A stretch of DNA of 64,000 nucleotides from Duganella sp. Root1480D1 (GCF_001427305.1 NZ_LMFZ01000034.1:104084-168083); one strand, 5' to 3'. Shown: positions 43,451 through 52,214, counted from the first letter of the stretch. Translations and numbers: made by a program. The notes: generated from the sequence alone by a model not told the origin.

Positions 43451-43945
43451 TCAATTATCCTTGGTAGCCTCCGGCATGGCCGAGGAATGATGGTTCATGA
43501 TCTTCCATGCGCCGTTGATTTTTTCATAAACGTAGGTATAGCGCGCCCTTACCTTGGCCGGCTTGCCGTTCTTGACGATGTCGAAGGTATAGGCGCCGCT
43601 ATCCACGGCCGTATTCTCGTCCAGCACCCGGATCTGGCGATAGTTGATCGTGCCTTTCGGCTTCAATGCCAGGAAATGGTCGAAATAGTCGGCAATTTCC
43701 TCCGGAGTGGCGCGGATCTTGTTCGACACGGTTGGCTGCAGCACGCCATTGGCCGCGTACAGTTTGACGACCTCACTGGTCTTTCCTGTCGCCAGGGCCG
43801 CATTCCAGCGGTCGAACAAGGCCGCAATTTCCTTCTCGGCCGCCGTAGCGGGGGCCGCCGCCACGCCTTGATACGAGACAGCCGCTTCGGCGGCATGGAC
43901 GGCAGGACCGGCAAGCAGGGCAGCAACAAACAGCAGGGACTTCAT
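43451..43945 (-). CDS. exported SnoaL/NTF2-like (SgcJ/EcaC-type) protein
   Basis: 164 residues with signal peptide MKSLLFVAALLAGPAVHA. The mature part is an NTF2-like fold: EIAALFDRWNAALATGKTSEVVKLYAANGVLQP, IADYFDHFLALKPKG, DSGAYTF and KINGAWKIMNHHSSAMP. This matches the SgcJ/EcaC group, often annotated as oxidoreductase without proof. Probably a periplasmic ligand-binding protein or enzyme; substrate unknown. Divergent from the LuxR-type regulator. Confidence 0.85.
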   Translation of the reverse strand: MKSLLFVAALLAGPAVHAAEAAVSYQGVAAAPATAAEKEIAALFDRWNAALATGKTSEVVKLYAANGVLQPTVSNKIRATPEEIADYFDHFLALKPKGTINYRQIRVLDENTAVDSGAYTFDIVKNGKPAKVRARYTYVYEKINGAWKIMNHHSSAMPEATKDN

Positions 43946-44019
43946 TTTGGTTTCCTTTTGATGATTGAAGAGAACCCAGTATGCGAGGGCCGGAGAAAAT
44001 AAAAATCTGCCGGCCGGCG

Positions 44020-44048
44020 GTGATGGTCTATGCCGACTGGCATATAAT
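44020..44048 (+). promoter_or_regulatory. sigma-70-like promoter of the LuxR/kinase operon
   Basis: A perfect TATAAT lies at 44043-44048 with a weak GTGATG -35 at 44020-44025, spaced 17 nt. Transcription would begin near 44055, after the upstream ATG codons of the open frame, which supports the GTG start of the regulator at 44077. Confidence 0.5.
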
Positions 44049-44076
44049 CAGGACGACATTTTTTGCAAACCTGCAC

Positions 44077-44859
44077 GTGACCCCTCCATCAAATTCTCCC
44101 GTGGCCTCCGCCGACAATGCGCGCAACACACGCCGCCGGTACCGCTTCGGCGAAAGCAGCGCTGCGCGGTGGCGCTTGCTGACCGATGCGGCTGCAATTC
44201 TGGCGAGCGATGGTGCCCGCCCCAAGGCGCTGGCCAGCGTACTGGCCAAAACGCTGGCCTTCCTTTCCCTCGAAGACGGCGTGCTCCTGGAAGCGAAGGA
44301 CGATGGTCTGCATGTCTGCGCCGCCCAAGGTGCGGTATCCCCCATTGGCGCGCGCATCATGCCCCGGCATGCACTGGCCGCCACCATGCAGCCCAGCCAG
44401 CAGGTGCCGGTCATCGGGCATGGCGTAAGCAGTACCCTGCGTATCAGCCGCGACCCGCAGGTGGGGCTGGAAGTACTGGTGCCATTGCACTTCGACGGCA
44501 AGAACCGCGGCGTTCTCGGCCTGCTCAGCGCGCAGCCCGCACCACCGCCGAACCAGGAGGACATAGCGACTTTGCAGGCCGTGGCCACGCTCCTGGCTGC
44601 GGCCCTGGCAGCCTCGAAACAAACGACTGCGAGGCCGGTGCGGCCCGGCCTGGCGGAGATCAGCGAAGTGCTGACCCCGCGCGAGTTGCAGGTATTCGCG
44701 CTCCTGCCAAGCGGCATGACAAATGCGGCGATGGGCGAGCAATTGGGCATCGCGACCGGCACGGTCAAAGTTCATGTCGAACGCATTTTGCATAAACTGG
44801 AGGTGGGCGACCGGACCCAGGCCGCCGTGCGCGCAGCCGACTACGGGTTCGGTCCATGA
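44077..44859 (+). CDS. LuxR-type regulator with GAF-like domain
   Basis: 260 residues from GTG 44077; ATG codons further upstream lie before the TATAAT box. A GAF-like sensory region spans about 15-170 (LASVLAKTLAFLSLEDGVLLEA, EVLVPLHFDGKNRGVLGLL). The C-terminal LuxR helix-turn-helix contains LTPRELQVFALLPSGMTNAAMGEQLG and TVKVHVERILHKLEVGDRTQA (in part). There is no receiver domain, so it is probably activated by ligand or partner rather than phosphorylation. It overlaps the kinase gene by 4 nt and so belongs to the same signalling operon. Confidence 0.88.
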   Translation: MTPPSNSPVASADNARNTRRRYRFGESSAARWRLLTDAAAILASDGARPKALASVLAKTLAFLSLEDGVLLEAKDDGLHVCAAQGAVSPIGARIMPRHALAATMQPSQQVPVIGHGVSSTLRISRDPQVGLEVLVPLHFDGKNRGVLGLLSAQPAPPPNQEDIATLQAVATLLAAALAASKQTTARPVRPGLAEISEVLTPRELQVFALLPSGMTNAAMGEQLGIATGTVKVHVERILHKLEVGDRTQAAVRAADYGFGP

Positions 44860-46727
44860 CGATCCCGGACCGCAGGCAGCACCCGCGCCACTGGCCGCTG
44901 GCATGGAAAGGCGGCGTCGTCATCGCCGCCTCCACCGTTCTGCTGCTCGCTTCGGCGATCACCAGCTACCGGCTGGAGCGCAATACCGCCATCGCGACTA
45001 CAGACATGATGCGCACCATGCGAGCGCAAAGCGAGATCCAGCACCTGCATATGCTGATCGCCGAAGCGGCAACCGGCGTGCGCGGCTACCTGCTGACTGG
45101 ACGCGACGACTTCCTGACGCCCTACCGCGCGGCCAGCGAGCGATTACCCGCAACCCTGGCCAACTTGCAGGCCACCGTGAGCGATCCCGCTCAGCGTGCA
45201 AGCCTGCAGCGCGTACTGCCGCTGCTCCAGGCGAAGCTGGCCAGCCTTGACCAGTTGCGCGGCCAGCGCAATGCCAGCGAGGCCGAATTGCAGGAGCACC
45301 TGCTGCGCAGCAAACAGATCCTCGACCAGTTGCGCGCAGAAATCTCCGCCATGAACCGGCGCGAAGCCGCCCTGGTGGCGCAACGCACGGAAGAACTGCA
45401 GCAGGCGACGAACCGCAATCTCTGGACAACAATGGCCATCATTCCGGTTGGCCTGGCCGGCGCGCTGGCAACGCTGCTATTCATCATTGGCCTGGTACGG
45501 CGGGTTCGCCTGGCAGCGGAGAACGCGGAACGCCTGACACGCGACCTGCCGTTGGCGCTGGCTCCCGACAACACCGACGAACTGGGACAACTGGCCGAAC
45601 GCCTGCACCAGGCCAGTTTGCTGCTGGCGGGGCGGGCGTCGGCTGCGCAGGCGGCCAGCGTGGCCAAGACGGAATTCCTGGCTCGCACCAGCCACGAATT
45701 GCGCACGCCGTTGCACGCCATCCTCGGTTATGCGCAGTTGCTGGTAGCCGATTGCCGCGAACCGCGCAACCGTGAACATGCGGCGCAGATCAGCACTGCC
45801 GGCCAGCATTTGCTATCGCTGATCAACGAAGTACTCGACATAGGCAGCATCGAAGCCGGCAAGCTGGCACTGGACAATGCACCGGTTTCCCTGGCGCCTT
45901 TGGTGGCAGAGGCGCTGGCCCTGGTACAGCCGATGGCCGGCAAACGCTCGGTCCAATTGCGCGCCAATCTTGCGCCAGCCTGCACAGTGCTGGCGGACCG
46001 CCAGCGCCTGTTGCAGGTATTGCTTAACGTGCTGTCCAATGCCGTCAAATACGGTGCACCCGGCGGCGCCGTCGATATTGGCTGGCGCATCGACGGCAAC
46101 ACAGTTTGCATCGATATCGATGACGATGGTGCCGGCATTCCACCTTCCCACCTGCATCGCCTGTTCGCGCCATTCGACCGGCTCGGAGCTGAACGCAGCC
46201 GGACCGAGGGAGCTGGCCTGGGCCTCGCTGTGTCGAAGGCATTGATGCAGGTGATGCGCGGTGATATCAGCCACTCCGCACGTCCCGGCAGGGGCAGCCG
46301 CTTTACCCTCACGCTGCCCGCCGTATTGGATAGCGCGGCTGCAACCGTTGCACTGCCCTGCGCATCCTCGCCGCCTGTCCCGTCCGGGGACAAGGCCACC
46401 CATCGCGCCTTACTCATCGAAGACGATGCTTCGACCCGCATCCTGGTCAGCACCCTGCTGCAACGGCGCCAGCGCTGGCGCCTGGCTATTGCTGAAGATG
46501 CTGCCGGCGGCGCCGAAATCGCACAAGAAATGCAGCCGGATTTACTGCTGCTTGGAGCAAGGCTGGCCGACTCCTTCGTTGCAGCCGGCGGAGAGGCAAC
46601 GGGCCCCACCCCGGTATTGCTGGGTGCCGCAACAGGAACGGCTGGCGCGAGCTGGCAGCACCTGGACCAGCCTCTCAAGGTACCGGACTTTTACGCCCTG
46701 TTGGACAAGATCGAACAATCGCCATGA
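44856..46727 (+). CDS. CHASE3 sensor kinase with degenerate receiver
   Basis: 623 residues. Membrane segment 1 is at 19-37, a periplasmic CHASE3 domain at about 40-185 (AEAATGVRGYLLTG), and segment 2 at 191-213. HisKA H280 lies in FLARTSHELRTPLHA, followed by ATPase motifs DDDGAGIPP (422-430) and GAGLGLAVS (452-460). A C-terminal receiver-like domain (about 515-620) keeps the acidic pocket (EDD 522-524) but has Gly at 567 where the phospho-Asp belongs (LLLLGARL) and Gln instead of Lys in LDQPLK. It therefore cannot accept phosphate in the normal way. It overlaps both neighbours by 4 nt. Confidence 0.93.
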   Translation: MTIPDRRQHPRHWPLAWKGGVVIAASTVLLLASAITSYRLERNTAIATTDMMRTMRAQSEIQHLHMLIAEAATGVRGYLLTGRDDFLTPYRAASERLPATLANLQATVSDPAQRASLQRVLPLLQAKLASLDQLRGQRNASEAELQEHLLRSKQILDQLRAEISAMNRREAALVAQRTEELQQATNRNLWTTMAIIPVGLAGALATLLFIIGLVRRVRLAAENAERLTRDLPLALAPDNTDELGQLAERLHQASLLLAGRASAAQAASVAKTEFLARTSHELRTPLHAILGYAQLLVADCREPRNREHAAQISTAGQHLLSLINEVLDIGSIEAGKLALDNAPVSLAPLVAEALALVQPMAGKRSVQLRANLAPACTVLADRQRLLQVLLNVLSNAVKYGAPGGAVDIGWRIDGNTVCIDIDDDGAGIPPSHLHRLFAPFDRLGAERSRTEGAGLGLAVSKALMQVMRGDISHSARPGRGSRFTLTLPAVLDSAAATVALPCASSPPVPSGDKATHRALLIEDDASTRILVSTLLQRRQRWRLAIAEDAAGGAEIAQEMQPDLLLLGARLADSFVAAGGEATGPTPVLLGAATGTAGASWQHLDQPLKVPDFYALLDKIEQSP

Positions 46728-47194
46728 TGGAAAACGAAGTACTCGCCTCACGCATCCTGATCATCGATGACCAGCCGGCCAACCTGCGCCTGCTGGAGGA
46801 CCTGCTTATCGGCGAAGGACTGACGCAAGTGGTTTGCACGACAGATGCCAGGATGGCGCTTGGCCTGTACAACGCTTTCGATCCCGACCTGATCATCCTT
46901 GATTTGATGATGCCCGAGATCGATGGCTATGCGGTGCTGGAACAACTCAAGCGCCGTGGAAACCCCTTCGATTTCCGTCCGGTGCTGGTCATTACCGCCG
47001 ACGCCACCAGCGAAGCCAAGCTGCGTGCCCTGTCTCTTGGAGCGAAAGACTTCCTGACCAAGCCATTCGACACGCTGGAAGCGATGCTGCGGGTCTGGAA
47101 CCTGCTGGAGACCCGCGTGCTGTACAAACGCCTGCAGGCCCTGGCGCCGCAAGAAAGCCTGGCCCCGCAAAGCTACCGCAGCCGGCGCGATTAA
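46724..47194 (+). CDS. single-domain-like response regulator
   Basis: 156 residues: a complete receiver (IDDQPAN acidic pocket, phospho-Asp in DLIILDLMMPEIDGY, TADAT, KPFD) followed by only about 25 residues, so no DNA-binding output domain. It overlaps the CHASE3 kinase gene by 4 nt and, having an intact Asp, is likely the true phosphate acceptor that the kinase's own degenerate receiver cannot be. It may act as a phosphate shuttle or protein-interaction switch. Confidence 0.9.
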   Translation: MMENEVLASRILIIDDQPANLRLLEDLLIGEGLTQVVCTTDARMALGLYNAFDPDLIILDLMMPEIDGYAVLEQLKRRGNPFDFRPVLVITADATSEAKLRALSLGAKDFLTKPFDTLEAMLRVWNLLETRVLYKRLQALAPQESLAPQSYRSRRD

Positions 47195-47225
47195 GACTGC
47201 GCATGTCCAGTATATTGAAATTGGT

Positions 47226-47312
47226 GAGCAAAGGCTCATTGCTCCTGATCTCCCTGCCCGCCTGGCCAGGCGGTGTGATTTGCGAACCGCCGCACTATCG
47301 CCCTCACGATAG
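47226..47312. other. three consecutive inverted repeats in an intergenic region
   Basis: GAGCAA/TTGCTC (47226-47244), GGCGGT/ACCGCC (47269-47291) and CTATCG/CGATAG (47295-47312) are three perfect 6-bp hairpins in a row after the response regulator gene. No T-run follows the last one. They may be 3' UTR structures or part of a small RNA. Otherwise the gap 47195-47460 holds nothing recognised. Confidence 0.35.
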
Positions 47313-47460
47313 CGGGCTATGTGAAATCCAGGCCACCGCCAGAAAATTCCTGGCCCAGGCGTCAGGGACTCCGAAACATTGACCTCATTGGCGACCATGC
47401 TGATGAATACGGTTATGTAAGCAACAGTCCTGCATACCGCAGCGCATGTATGCTGGCTTC

Positions 47461-47688
47461 ATGACAAGGCGCACGGACTATTTGACGGCTGAGAAGGTTT
47501 CCTCGGCGCTGCTCACACGAGCCGCGTTCGGTGCAGATTCAGGTTTGCGCAATGCTCTGCTATCGGGATTAGCCCCCTCCCTCGTGCAAACCGTATTCCG
47601 ACGCCCCAACGACAAAGTCCGGCAGCAACTATTAGGCGTCGACCTGGTTAAAGATCGCCGCCACATGTCCCGGCAATCGGCGCATTAG
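47461..47688 (+). CDS. possible small hypothetical protein (75 aa)
   Basis: Frame from ATG 47461 (an earlier ATG exists at 47446). The product is basic and helical, with no signal or membrane segment, and the codon use is less GC-biased at third positions than local genes. No ribosome binding site is seen and no family is recognised. If it is not real, 47195-47836 is a 640-nt gene-free stretch. Confidence 0.3.
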   Translation: MTRRTDYLTAEKVSSALLTRAAFGADSGLRNALLSGLAPSLVQTVFRRPNDKVRQQLLGVDLVKDRRHMSRQSAH

Positions 47689-47836
47689 ACCAGATCCGCT
47701 ATCGCCTGGCCCCATTCCCTGACTTATCAGTGCGCCACCGTACAGACACGACAATACAGGCCGCCCTATTCTGACATCATTGTGGCTGCGGCGAAGCTGA
47801 TCGCGTTTGCCACGACCCCGTGCCAAGGGGGACTCC

Positions 47837-48748
47837 ATGCACAAACTAATCACCATACTGGCGATGGCGGCACTCAATTTCATGCTGCCTCCCGCAAGTG
47901 CCAGCGTCAACATTTCCATCGAAGTAGTCCAGTATCCCGTCTTGCAGCGTGTTCCCGGCTACCCGGTGTATTACGCGCCGCGCTTGCATGCCAATTACTT
48001 CTTCTACGATGGCCTGTATTGGGTTTACGTTGACGACGAATGGTATGCAAGCCCATGGTTCGACGGCCCTTGGGATCTGGTTGCCATCGACAACGTGCCG
48101 CTCTTCATTCTGCGCGTGCCCGTGCGTTATTACCGATATCCGCCCGTGATCTTCAGGAGTTGGGCCATCGATACGGCACCACGCTGGGACCGCGTCTGGG
48201 GTCCTGACTGGGCAAGCCGGCACGCCAACTGGCAGCGATGGAATCGCGCCGCTGCTCCAGCTCCTGCCCCTCTGCCAAGCTATCAGCAACGCTTCACACG
48301 AACCAACTATCCCGATGATGCGCAGCGGCGCAACCTCGCACAACAGCATTACCGTTACAAGCCGCATGATCCTCAAGTACGCCAGGGATGGCAGGGACAT
48401 GTAGGCGAGTCGCGAAACCGGCCGCATGCGCGGCCAAATCCACCTCACCAGGACCGGGACCGCGTGCAAATGGTTGCCCCAGCCGAATCACCCGGCAATA
48501 CGATGCATCCAAACAGGCGCGAGCCTGCGCCAGAAAGCCGGCCACCGCCGCCTCGTGACGCCCCGACTGCCTGGCAGGAACGCGCACCTGTTCGAAGTGA
48601 GCCTAACCGTAACGAGCCAGCTCCAGTGCAACGCCATTCCGACACGCGCGAATTTGCACACAGCGCGGAGCCCAGACACGGTGGCCGACCGGACAAGCCC
48701 GATAAACCAGACAAGGACGAGGGTCACAAGTCGGACAAGCATCATTAG
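47837..48748 (+). CDS. exported Tyr/Trp-rich protein with disordered tail
   Basis: 303 residues from ATG 47837 (signal MHKLITILAMAALNFMLPPASA), with GGGGGA before the start. The mature N-terminal domain (about 25-150) is rich in Tyr and Trp (YYAPRLHANYFFYDGLYWVYVDDEWY), as in YXWGXW-type exported proteins. From about residue 150 to the end it is a low-complexity, charged, Pro-rich tail ending in PDKPDKPDKDEGHKSDKHH. Function unknown; probably periplasmic or envelope-associated, with a flexible tail that might bind metal (His-rich end) or cell wall. Confidence 0.8.
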   Translation: MHKLITILAMAALNFMLPPASASVNISIEVVQYPVLQRVPGYPVYYAPRLHANYFFYDGLYWVYVDDEWYASPWFDGPWDLVAIDNVPLFILRVPVRYYRYPPVIFRSWAIDTAPRWDRVWGPDWASRHANWQRWNRAAAPAPAPLPSYQQRFTRTNYPDDAQRRNLAQQHYRYKPHDPQVRQGWQGHVGESRNRPHARPNPPHQDRDRVQMVAPAESPGNTMHPNRREPAPESRPPPPRDAPTAWQERAPVRSEPNRNEPAPVQRHSDTREFAHSAEPRHGGRPDKPDKPDKDEGHKSDKHH

Positions 48749-48909
48749 AAGTTGCGGCCTGCATGCGCCTGCGGAAAATGGGTCTGACGAAAAGAGGGTG
48801 TCTGTAGCACCCATTTATCCCAGTGCGTAGCGTTCGTACTGCCGTGGTGCTGCCATTCGCCGGTATCGACAAGAAACCACGGCCCGGCAGCACGGCGCAG
48901 TGCTCGCGG

Positions 48910-49875
48910 CTAGCCGGGATCTTTTGATTTTTGGCCCTTCCGTCTTATCGCATATAGCTCTTTGTCCGGCATATGGAAGTTCGTTCCACCATGCAGCCGT
49001 TCGGCTGCAAAGTCAATAAAACGACGTGCTCGGCTCGGCATATCGGTACGTTGCGCATAGTACAAATAGAGTCCCATGCGATCGCTTGTGCTAGGAATCA
49101 GGAGCGGTACGAGCGTCCCCGCTCGAAGTTCTGCGGTCGCGTTGATGCTATCGATTTGGCCAATGCCGATCCCGCTCAGTACAGCGTGCATTTCTGCCTC
49201 CGGGTCACTACAGCAGACGATAAAGTCCATTGACCGGTACGAAGTTTCTCCGTCGATTTGGAATTCCCAAGGAACAGGTCGGCCAGTTCCCGGTTGCCGA
49301 TACCCGATGCATCTATGCTTTGCCAAGTCATCGATAGTCTGAGGAACTCCGTGCGTCTTCAAGTACTTCTTCGTCGCACAGACGACTAATTGAATCGGGA
49401 ATAGCCATCGCGAGACAACTTGTGAAGTAGGTGCATTGCCGGCTTTAAAGCCAAGGTCGATGCGCTCGCCAACAGTATCGGTACTGCGGTCTTCAAGCAC
49501 CAAGTCGAAGATCACGCCAGGGTAAAGGCTGCTGAACTCCGCAACCAATGGCATCAGAACCTTGCGCCCTACCGCACCACCAGCACTAATGCGGATTAGA
49601 CCCTCGTCGCCCCTTGCCGAATTCTTTACACGATTTAACGCCCCTGCGAAGCCTTCCATGCTGGCACGTACTGAATCGAGCAATAACTGACCATCTTCAG
49701 TCAGCGCGTTCTGCCGGGTTGTTCGGTGGAATAGCCGCACGCCCAGGTAATGCTCAAGCTGCCTGATATTCTTGCTGACTGCTTGCGGAGTGGTTCCCTG
49801 GGCGGTTGCAGCTTTGTTAAAGCTACCTAGTTCAGCTGCTCGGATAAAGGTTGAGATCGCTCGAAGTTCGTCCAC
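48910..49875 (-). CDS. LysR-family transcriptional regulator
   Basis: 321 residues: an N-terminal winged helix (MDELRAISTFIRAAELGSFNKAATAQGTTPQAVSKNIRQLE, shown in part) and a substrate-binding domain from about 90 (GLIRISAGGAVGRKVLMPLVAEF). Close to CrgA/PA-type LysR regulators. Divergent from the SDR gene at 50046 with a 170-nt shared region, so it probably controls that gene. Its codons are less GC-rich than those of the surrounding genes, as are those of the SDR gene, consistent with later acquisition of the pair. Confidence 0.92.
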   Translation of the reverse strand: MDELRAISTFIRAAELGSFNKAATAQGTTPQAVSKNIRQLEHYLGVRLFHRTTRQNALTEDGQLLLDSVRASMEGFAGALNRVKNSARGDEGLIRISAGGAVGRKVLMPLVAEFSSLYPGVIFDLVLEDRSTDTVGERIDLGFKAGNAPTSQVVSRWLFPIQLVVCATKKYLKTHGVPQTIDDLAKHRCIGYRQPGTGRPVPWEFQIDGETSYRSMDFIVCCSDPEAEMHAVLSGIGIGQIDSINATAELRAGTLVPLLIPSTSDRMGLYLYYAQRTDMPSRARRFIDFAAERLHGGTNFHMPDKELYAIRRKGQKSKDPG

Positions 49876-49912
49876 GGCTGCCCTTCAGATGTTCGTCAAT
49901 TTGCCTTGTAGT

Positions 49913-49947
49913 TTAGCAACCCCTCCCCGATTAGCAACCTACGGTTG
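49913..49947. promoter_or_regulatory. candidate LysR-binding repeats
   Basis: TTAGCAACC occurs twice in direct orientation (49913-49921 and 49931-49939), 18 bp apart, and the second copy continues into the inverted repeat CAACC-TAC-GGTTG (49935-49947). The position, close to the LysR start and 100 nt before the SDR gene, is where a LysR protein usually binds. Confidence 0.45.
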
Positions 49948-50045
49948 TCTTTGAAACCTCCGAGCAGTAACTACCGGGTGGGTTGAGCCTTCCCTAAAGT
50001 GCTCCCTGTCACCCGACACATCACTAACTCCGAAAGAGATTCAAC

Positions 50046-50816
50046 ATGAACACCATCACTAAAGATCTGACTGGCCGCGTAGCTGTGGTTACCGGTGCAT
50101 CGAGCGGCATGGGCCGTGCTACCGCTCTGCTGTTGGCTTCTCGCGGTGCGAAAGTCGCACTGTTGGCACGCCGCAAGGAGGCTCTGGATACCGTCGCTGC
50201 AGAGATTCAGCAACTGGGCAGCGAAGCAATCGCCCTGGTCACCGACGTGACCAACCAGTCATCTGTCGAGGCCGCTGCGGCAGCTGTGCGTACACAACTG
50301 GGCAACGCGGACCTGATATTCAACAATGCCGGGTTGATGCTGCCAGGCGCCATTGGCGCCCAGCCACAACGTGAGTGGGAAGCCCAGATCGACCTGAACG
50401 TTACCGGCGCAATGCGAGTTATCCAGGCCTTCATTCCGCAAATGGAAGAAGCCGCAGCGCAAGGCAAGGTTGTCGACCTGATTAACACCTCGTCCATTGC
50501 TGGCCAGTACGTATTTGGCTACTTCGCAGTGTACTCGGCTACCAAAGCGTTCGTCAGTCACCTGACTCGACATCTGCGCGTCGAACTGGGCCCTAAGAAC
50601 ATCCGCGTATCGGTAATCGAGCCTGGCATCACAGAGACTGAACTGCAAAGCCACTTCACCTTCCAAGGCGCGATTGACTGGCTGGAAAACGCGTCCAAGT
50701 CGATCGACTTTCTGAAAGCGGAAGACATTGCTGAAACCGTCGGGTTCATTGTCTCGATGCCTAAGCACGTGAACATGCAACAGATCGTCATCATGCCTAC
50801 GAAAGAAGGCATCTGA
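50046..50816 (+). CDS. SDR family oxidoreductase
   Basis: 256 residues of a classical short-chain dehydrogenase: cofactor motif TGASSGMG (16-23), NNAG (93-96), catalytic Ser150, Tyr163 and Lys167 (YSATK). ALLARRK after strand 2 suggests preference for NADP(H). Close to the YdfG/serine dehydrogenase-like clade often annotated as NADP-dependent. Substrate unknown. Divergent LysR regulator and downstream hairpin define a single-gene unit. Confidence 0.92.
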   Translation: MNTITKDLTGRVAVVTGASSGMGRATALLLASRGAKVALLARRKEALDTVAAEIQQLGSEAIALVTDVTNQSSVEAAAAAVRTQLGNADLIFNNAGLMLPGAIGAQPQREWEAQIDLNVTGAMRVIQAFIPQMEEAAAQGKVVDLINTSSIAGQYVFGYFAVYSATKAFVSHLTRHLRVELGPKNIRVSVIEPGITETELQSHFTFQGAIDWLENASKSIDFLKAEDIAETVGFIVSMPKHVNMQQIVIMPTKEGI

Positions 50817-50821
50817 TGTCA

Positions 50822-50851
50822 GCTGCCCCCGGACATTAATCCGGGGGCAGC
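50822..50851 (+). terminator. strong hairpin after the SDR gene
   Basis: GCTGCCCCCGGA and TCCGGGGGCAGC form a perfect 12-bp stem with the 6-nt loop CATTAA, 5 nt after the SDR stop. There is no T-run, so it may act with Rho or as a 3'-end stabiliser. From here to 51096 no gene is seen; the last 100 nt are AT-rich and probably carry the next promoter. Confidence 0.6.
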
Positions 50852-51096
50852 CCCTGAGCTCCGATGCCCATGGGATACGGTGTGCGCTACGCCCGATATT
50901 CAGTCAACGTGACTCCGCACTCTATGATGCAAGGGGCGCCGGGCGGCCCCTCACATGACCTGCATGATGGTTCTCGGCATAGCTATTCACAATATGAATA
51001 ATTACGATTCTAAAAATAAATTTTTGCAATATGGTGCAACGCAGTATATTGAATTCACCCAAACGATGTTTTCAACCCCGCCTACTGGAGCTCATC

Positions 51097-51444
51097 ATGA
51101 TTGGTAAACTGCACGCTATTGCTATCGCTTTCGCCCTGTCGATGACCGGGTTTGCCGCCAACGCCGCTGAAACGGCTACCGCCCCAACATCGGACAGCTG
51201 CGGCATTCCCGACTACCCGGTGACGTGGATCGATGATGGCCTGCAAGGTACCGTCCGCCTGGCCTTGCTGGTTGGTGCAGATGGTTCAGTGAAAGACAAA
51301 AAAGTAGTCGCTACAAGCGGCTACCGCGAGCTCGACAAGGCCTCGCTGCGCGCCGGCGGCACCTGCAAGTTCGGGGCTGCAGCCAAAGACAGCGGCCGTG
51401 CACCGGGCTGGACCACTGTCCAATACACGTGGATCGCGAACTGA
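51097..51444 (+). CDS. exported protein with TonB C-terminal-like domain
   Basis: 115 residues from ATG 51097, with a signal peptide MIGKLHAIAIAFALSMTGFAANA. The mature part resembles a TonB C-terminal domain: YPVTWIDDGLQGTVRLALLVGADGSVKDKKVVATSGYRELDKASL matches the usual G-V-V-DG-V-SG-LD pattern. Unlike TonB it has no Pro-rich spacer and only a cleavable signal, so it is likely a free periplasmic protein. Two Cys flank the domain and may form a disulfide. Function unknown. Confidence 0.75.
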   Translation: MIGKLHAIAIAFALSMTGFAANAAETATAPTSDSCGIPDYPVTWIDDGLQGTVRLALLVGADGSVKDKKVVATSGYRELDKASLRAGGTCKFGAAAKDSGRAPGWTTVQYTWIAN

Positions 51445-51506
51445 CATCGATTCAGTCTGCAGCCAGGCTTATGTCAGGCAAAAATTCGATCCAGAAAAAT
51501 GCGAAA

Positions 51507-51557
51507 GGGCCCTTTAGCCTTAACGCGCTCTAGATAGCGCTAAGTGCCGAAGGGCCC
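51507..51557. terminator. long imperfect hairpin between convergent genes
   Basis: GGGCCCTT (51507-51514) pairs with AAGGGCCC (51550-51557), with an inner stem GCGCT/AGCGC around CTAGAT. It lies between the TonB-domain gene and the convergent kinase remnant and covers the last codons of the latter. It may serve as a two-way terminator, though there is no good T-run. Confidence 0.35.
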
Positions 51558-51980
51558 TTTCAGTGTTCTGGCGGCCGACTGGTTCCAGACGCGGTATGTA
51601 AAAGTAATCTCGCCTCCGGATGATGTCAGGTTCAGTTTCCCGCCATGCGATCGTGCGATCTCTGAAGCAATGTATAGGCCTAGTCCTAGTTCCTTCTTTG
51701 TCGCTGAAGTCGAACTTCGCCAAAATGGCTTAAACAGGTGGACCCGGGTTTCGGGCGGGATTACAGGGCCGGCGTTCGTCACTGCCATCTCGAAGATTTC
51801 CGAACTCCACTTCACGCGTGCCGATACAGGTTCGCTCGGGCGGCCATGAACGATGGCGTCTTTCAGCAGATTGGATAGCAACTGGGCCATCCGCTGCCCA
51901 TCGCATAAGAGCTCAATGCCTGACGGGATATCTGCCTCAATAGTGCGCGTTGGGTACACGTGGCGCAGTTCTTCAACCAC
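51540..51980 (-). pseudogene. histidine kinase remnant, ATPase domain only
   Basis: 146 residues from a GTG start, comprising only the HATPase part of a histidine kinase: MAQLLSNLLKDAIVHG (N-box, with D for the usual N), a G-box-like GPVIPPE and ELGLGLYIASEIARSHGG. The HisKA half and any sensor are missing. The open frame reaches only about 48 nt further upstream, to TAG, and reads like the end of a HisKA-to-ATPase linker. It ends near the tRNA-Ser terminator, so it looks like the 3' piece left after a deletion or insertion event. Confidence 0.65.
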
Positions 51981-52043
51981 CTGGCAAGTGGATTGCGGTG
52001 GGCTTACCTGGGCATTGGTCTAGCTTTCCCCAAAGAGCAGACG

Positions 52044-52077
52044 AAAAAAAAACGGCCTCGTTTCCGAGGCCGTTTTT
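52044..52077 (-). terminator. rho-independent terminator of tRNA-Ser
   Basis: On the minus strand a perfect 9-bp stem (ACGGCCTCG at 52052-52060 pairing with CGAGGCCGT at 52065-52073, 4-nt loop) is followed by nine T (A-run 52044-52052 on the plus strand). It lies 8 nt past the tRNA 3' end. Flanking A and T runs on both sides could make it work in both directions. Confidence 0.85.
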
Positions 52078-52082
52078 CGTAT

Positions 52083-52175
<93 letters not shown>

Positions 52176-52214
52176 AGGTACTGCATTTAACGGTGGTCGC
52201 CGTTGAGAGCCAAG

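Noticed and set aside
51504..51561. GGGCCC repeats as phage attachment sites
   Set aside because: They pair as a hairpin between convergent genes and do not match the tRNA 3' end, so a terminator-like role is simpler.
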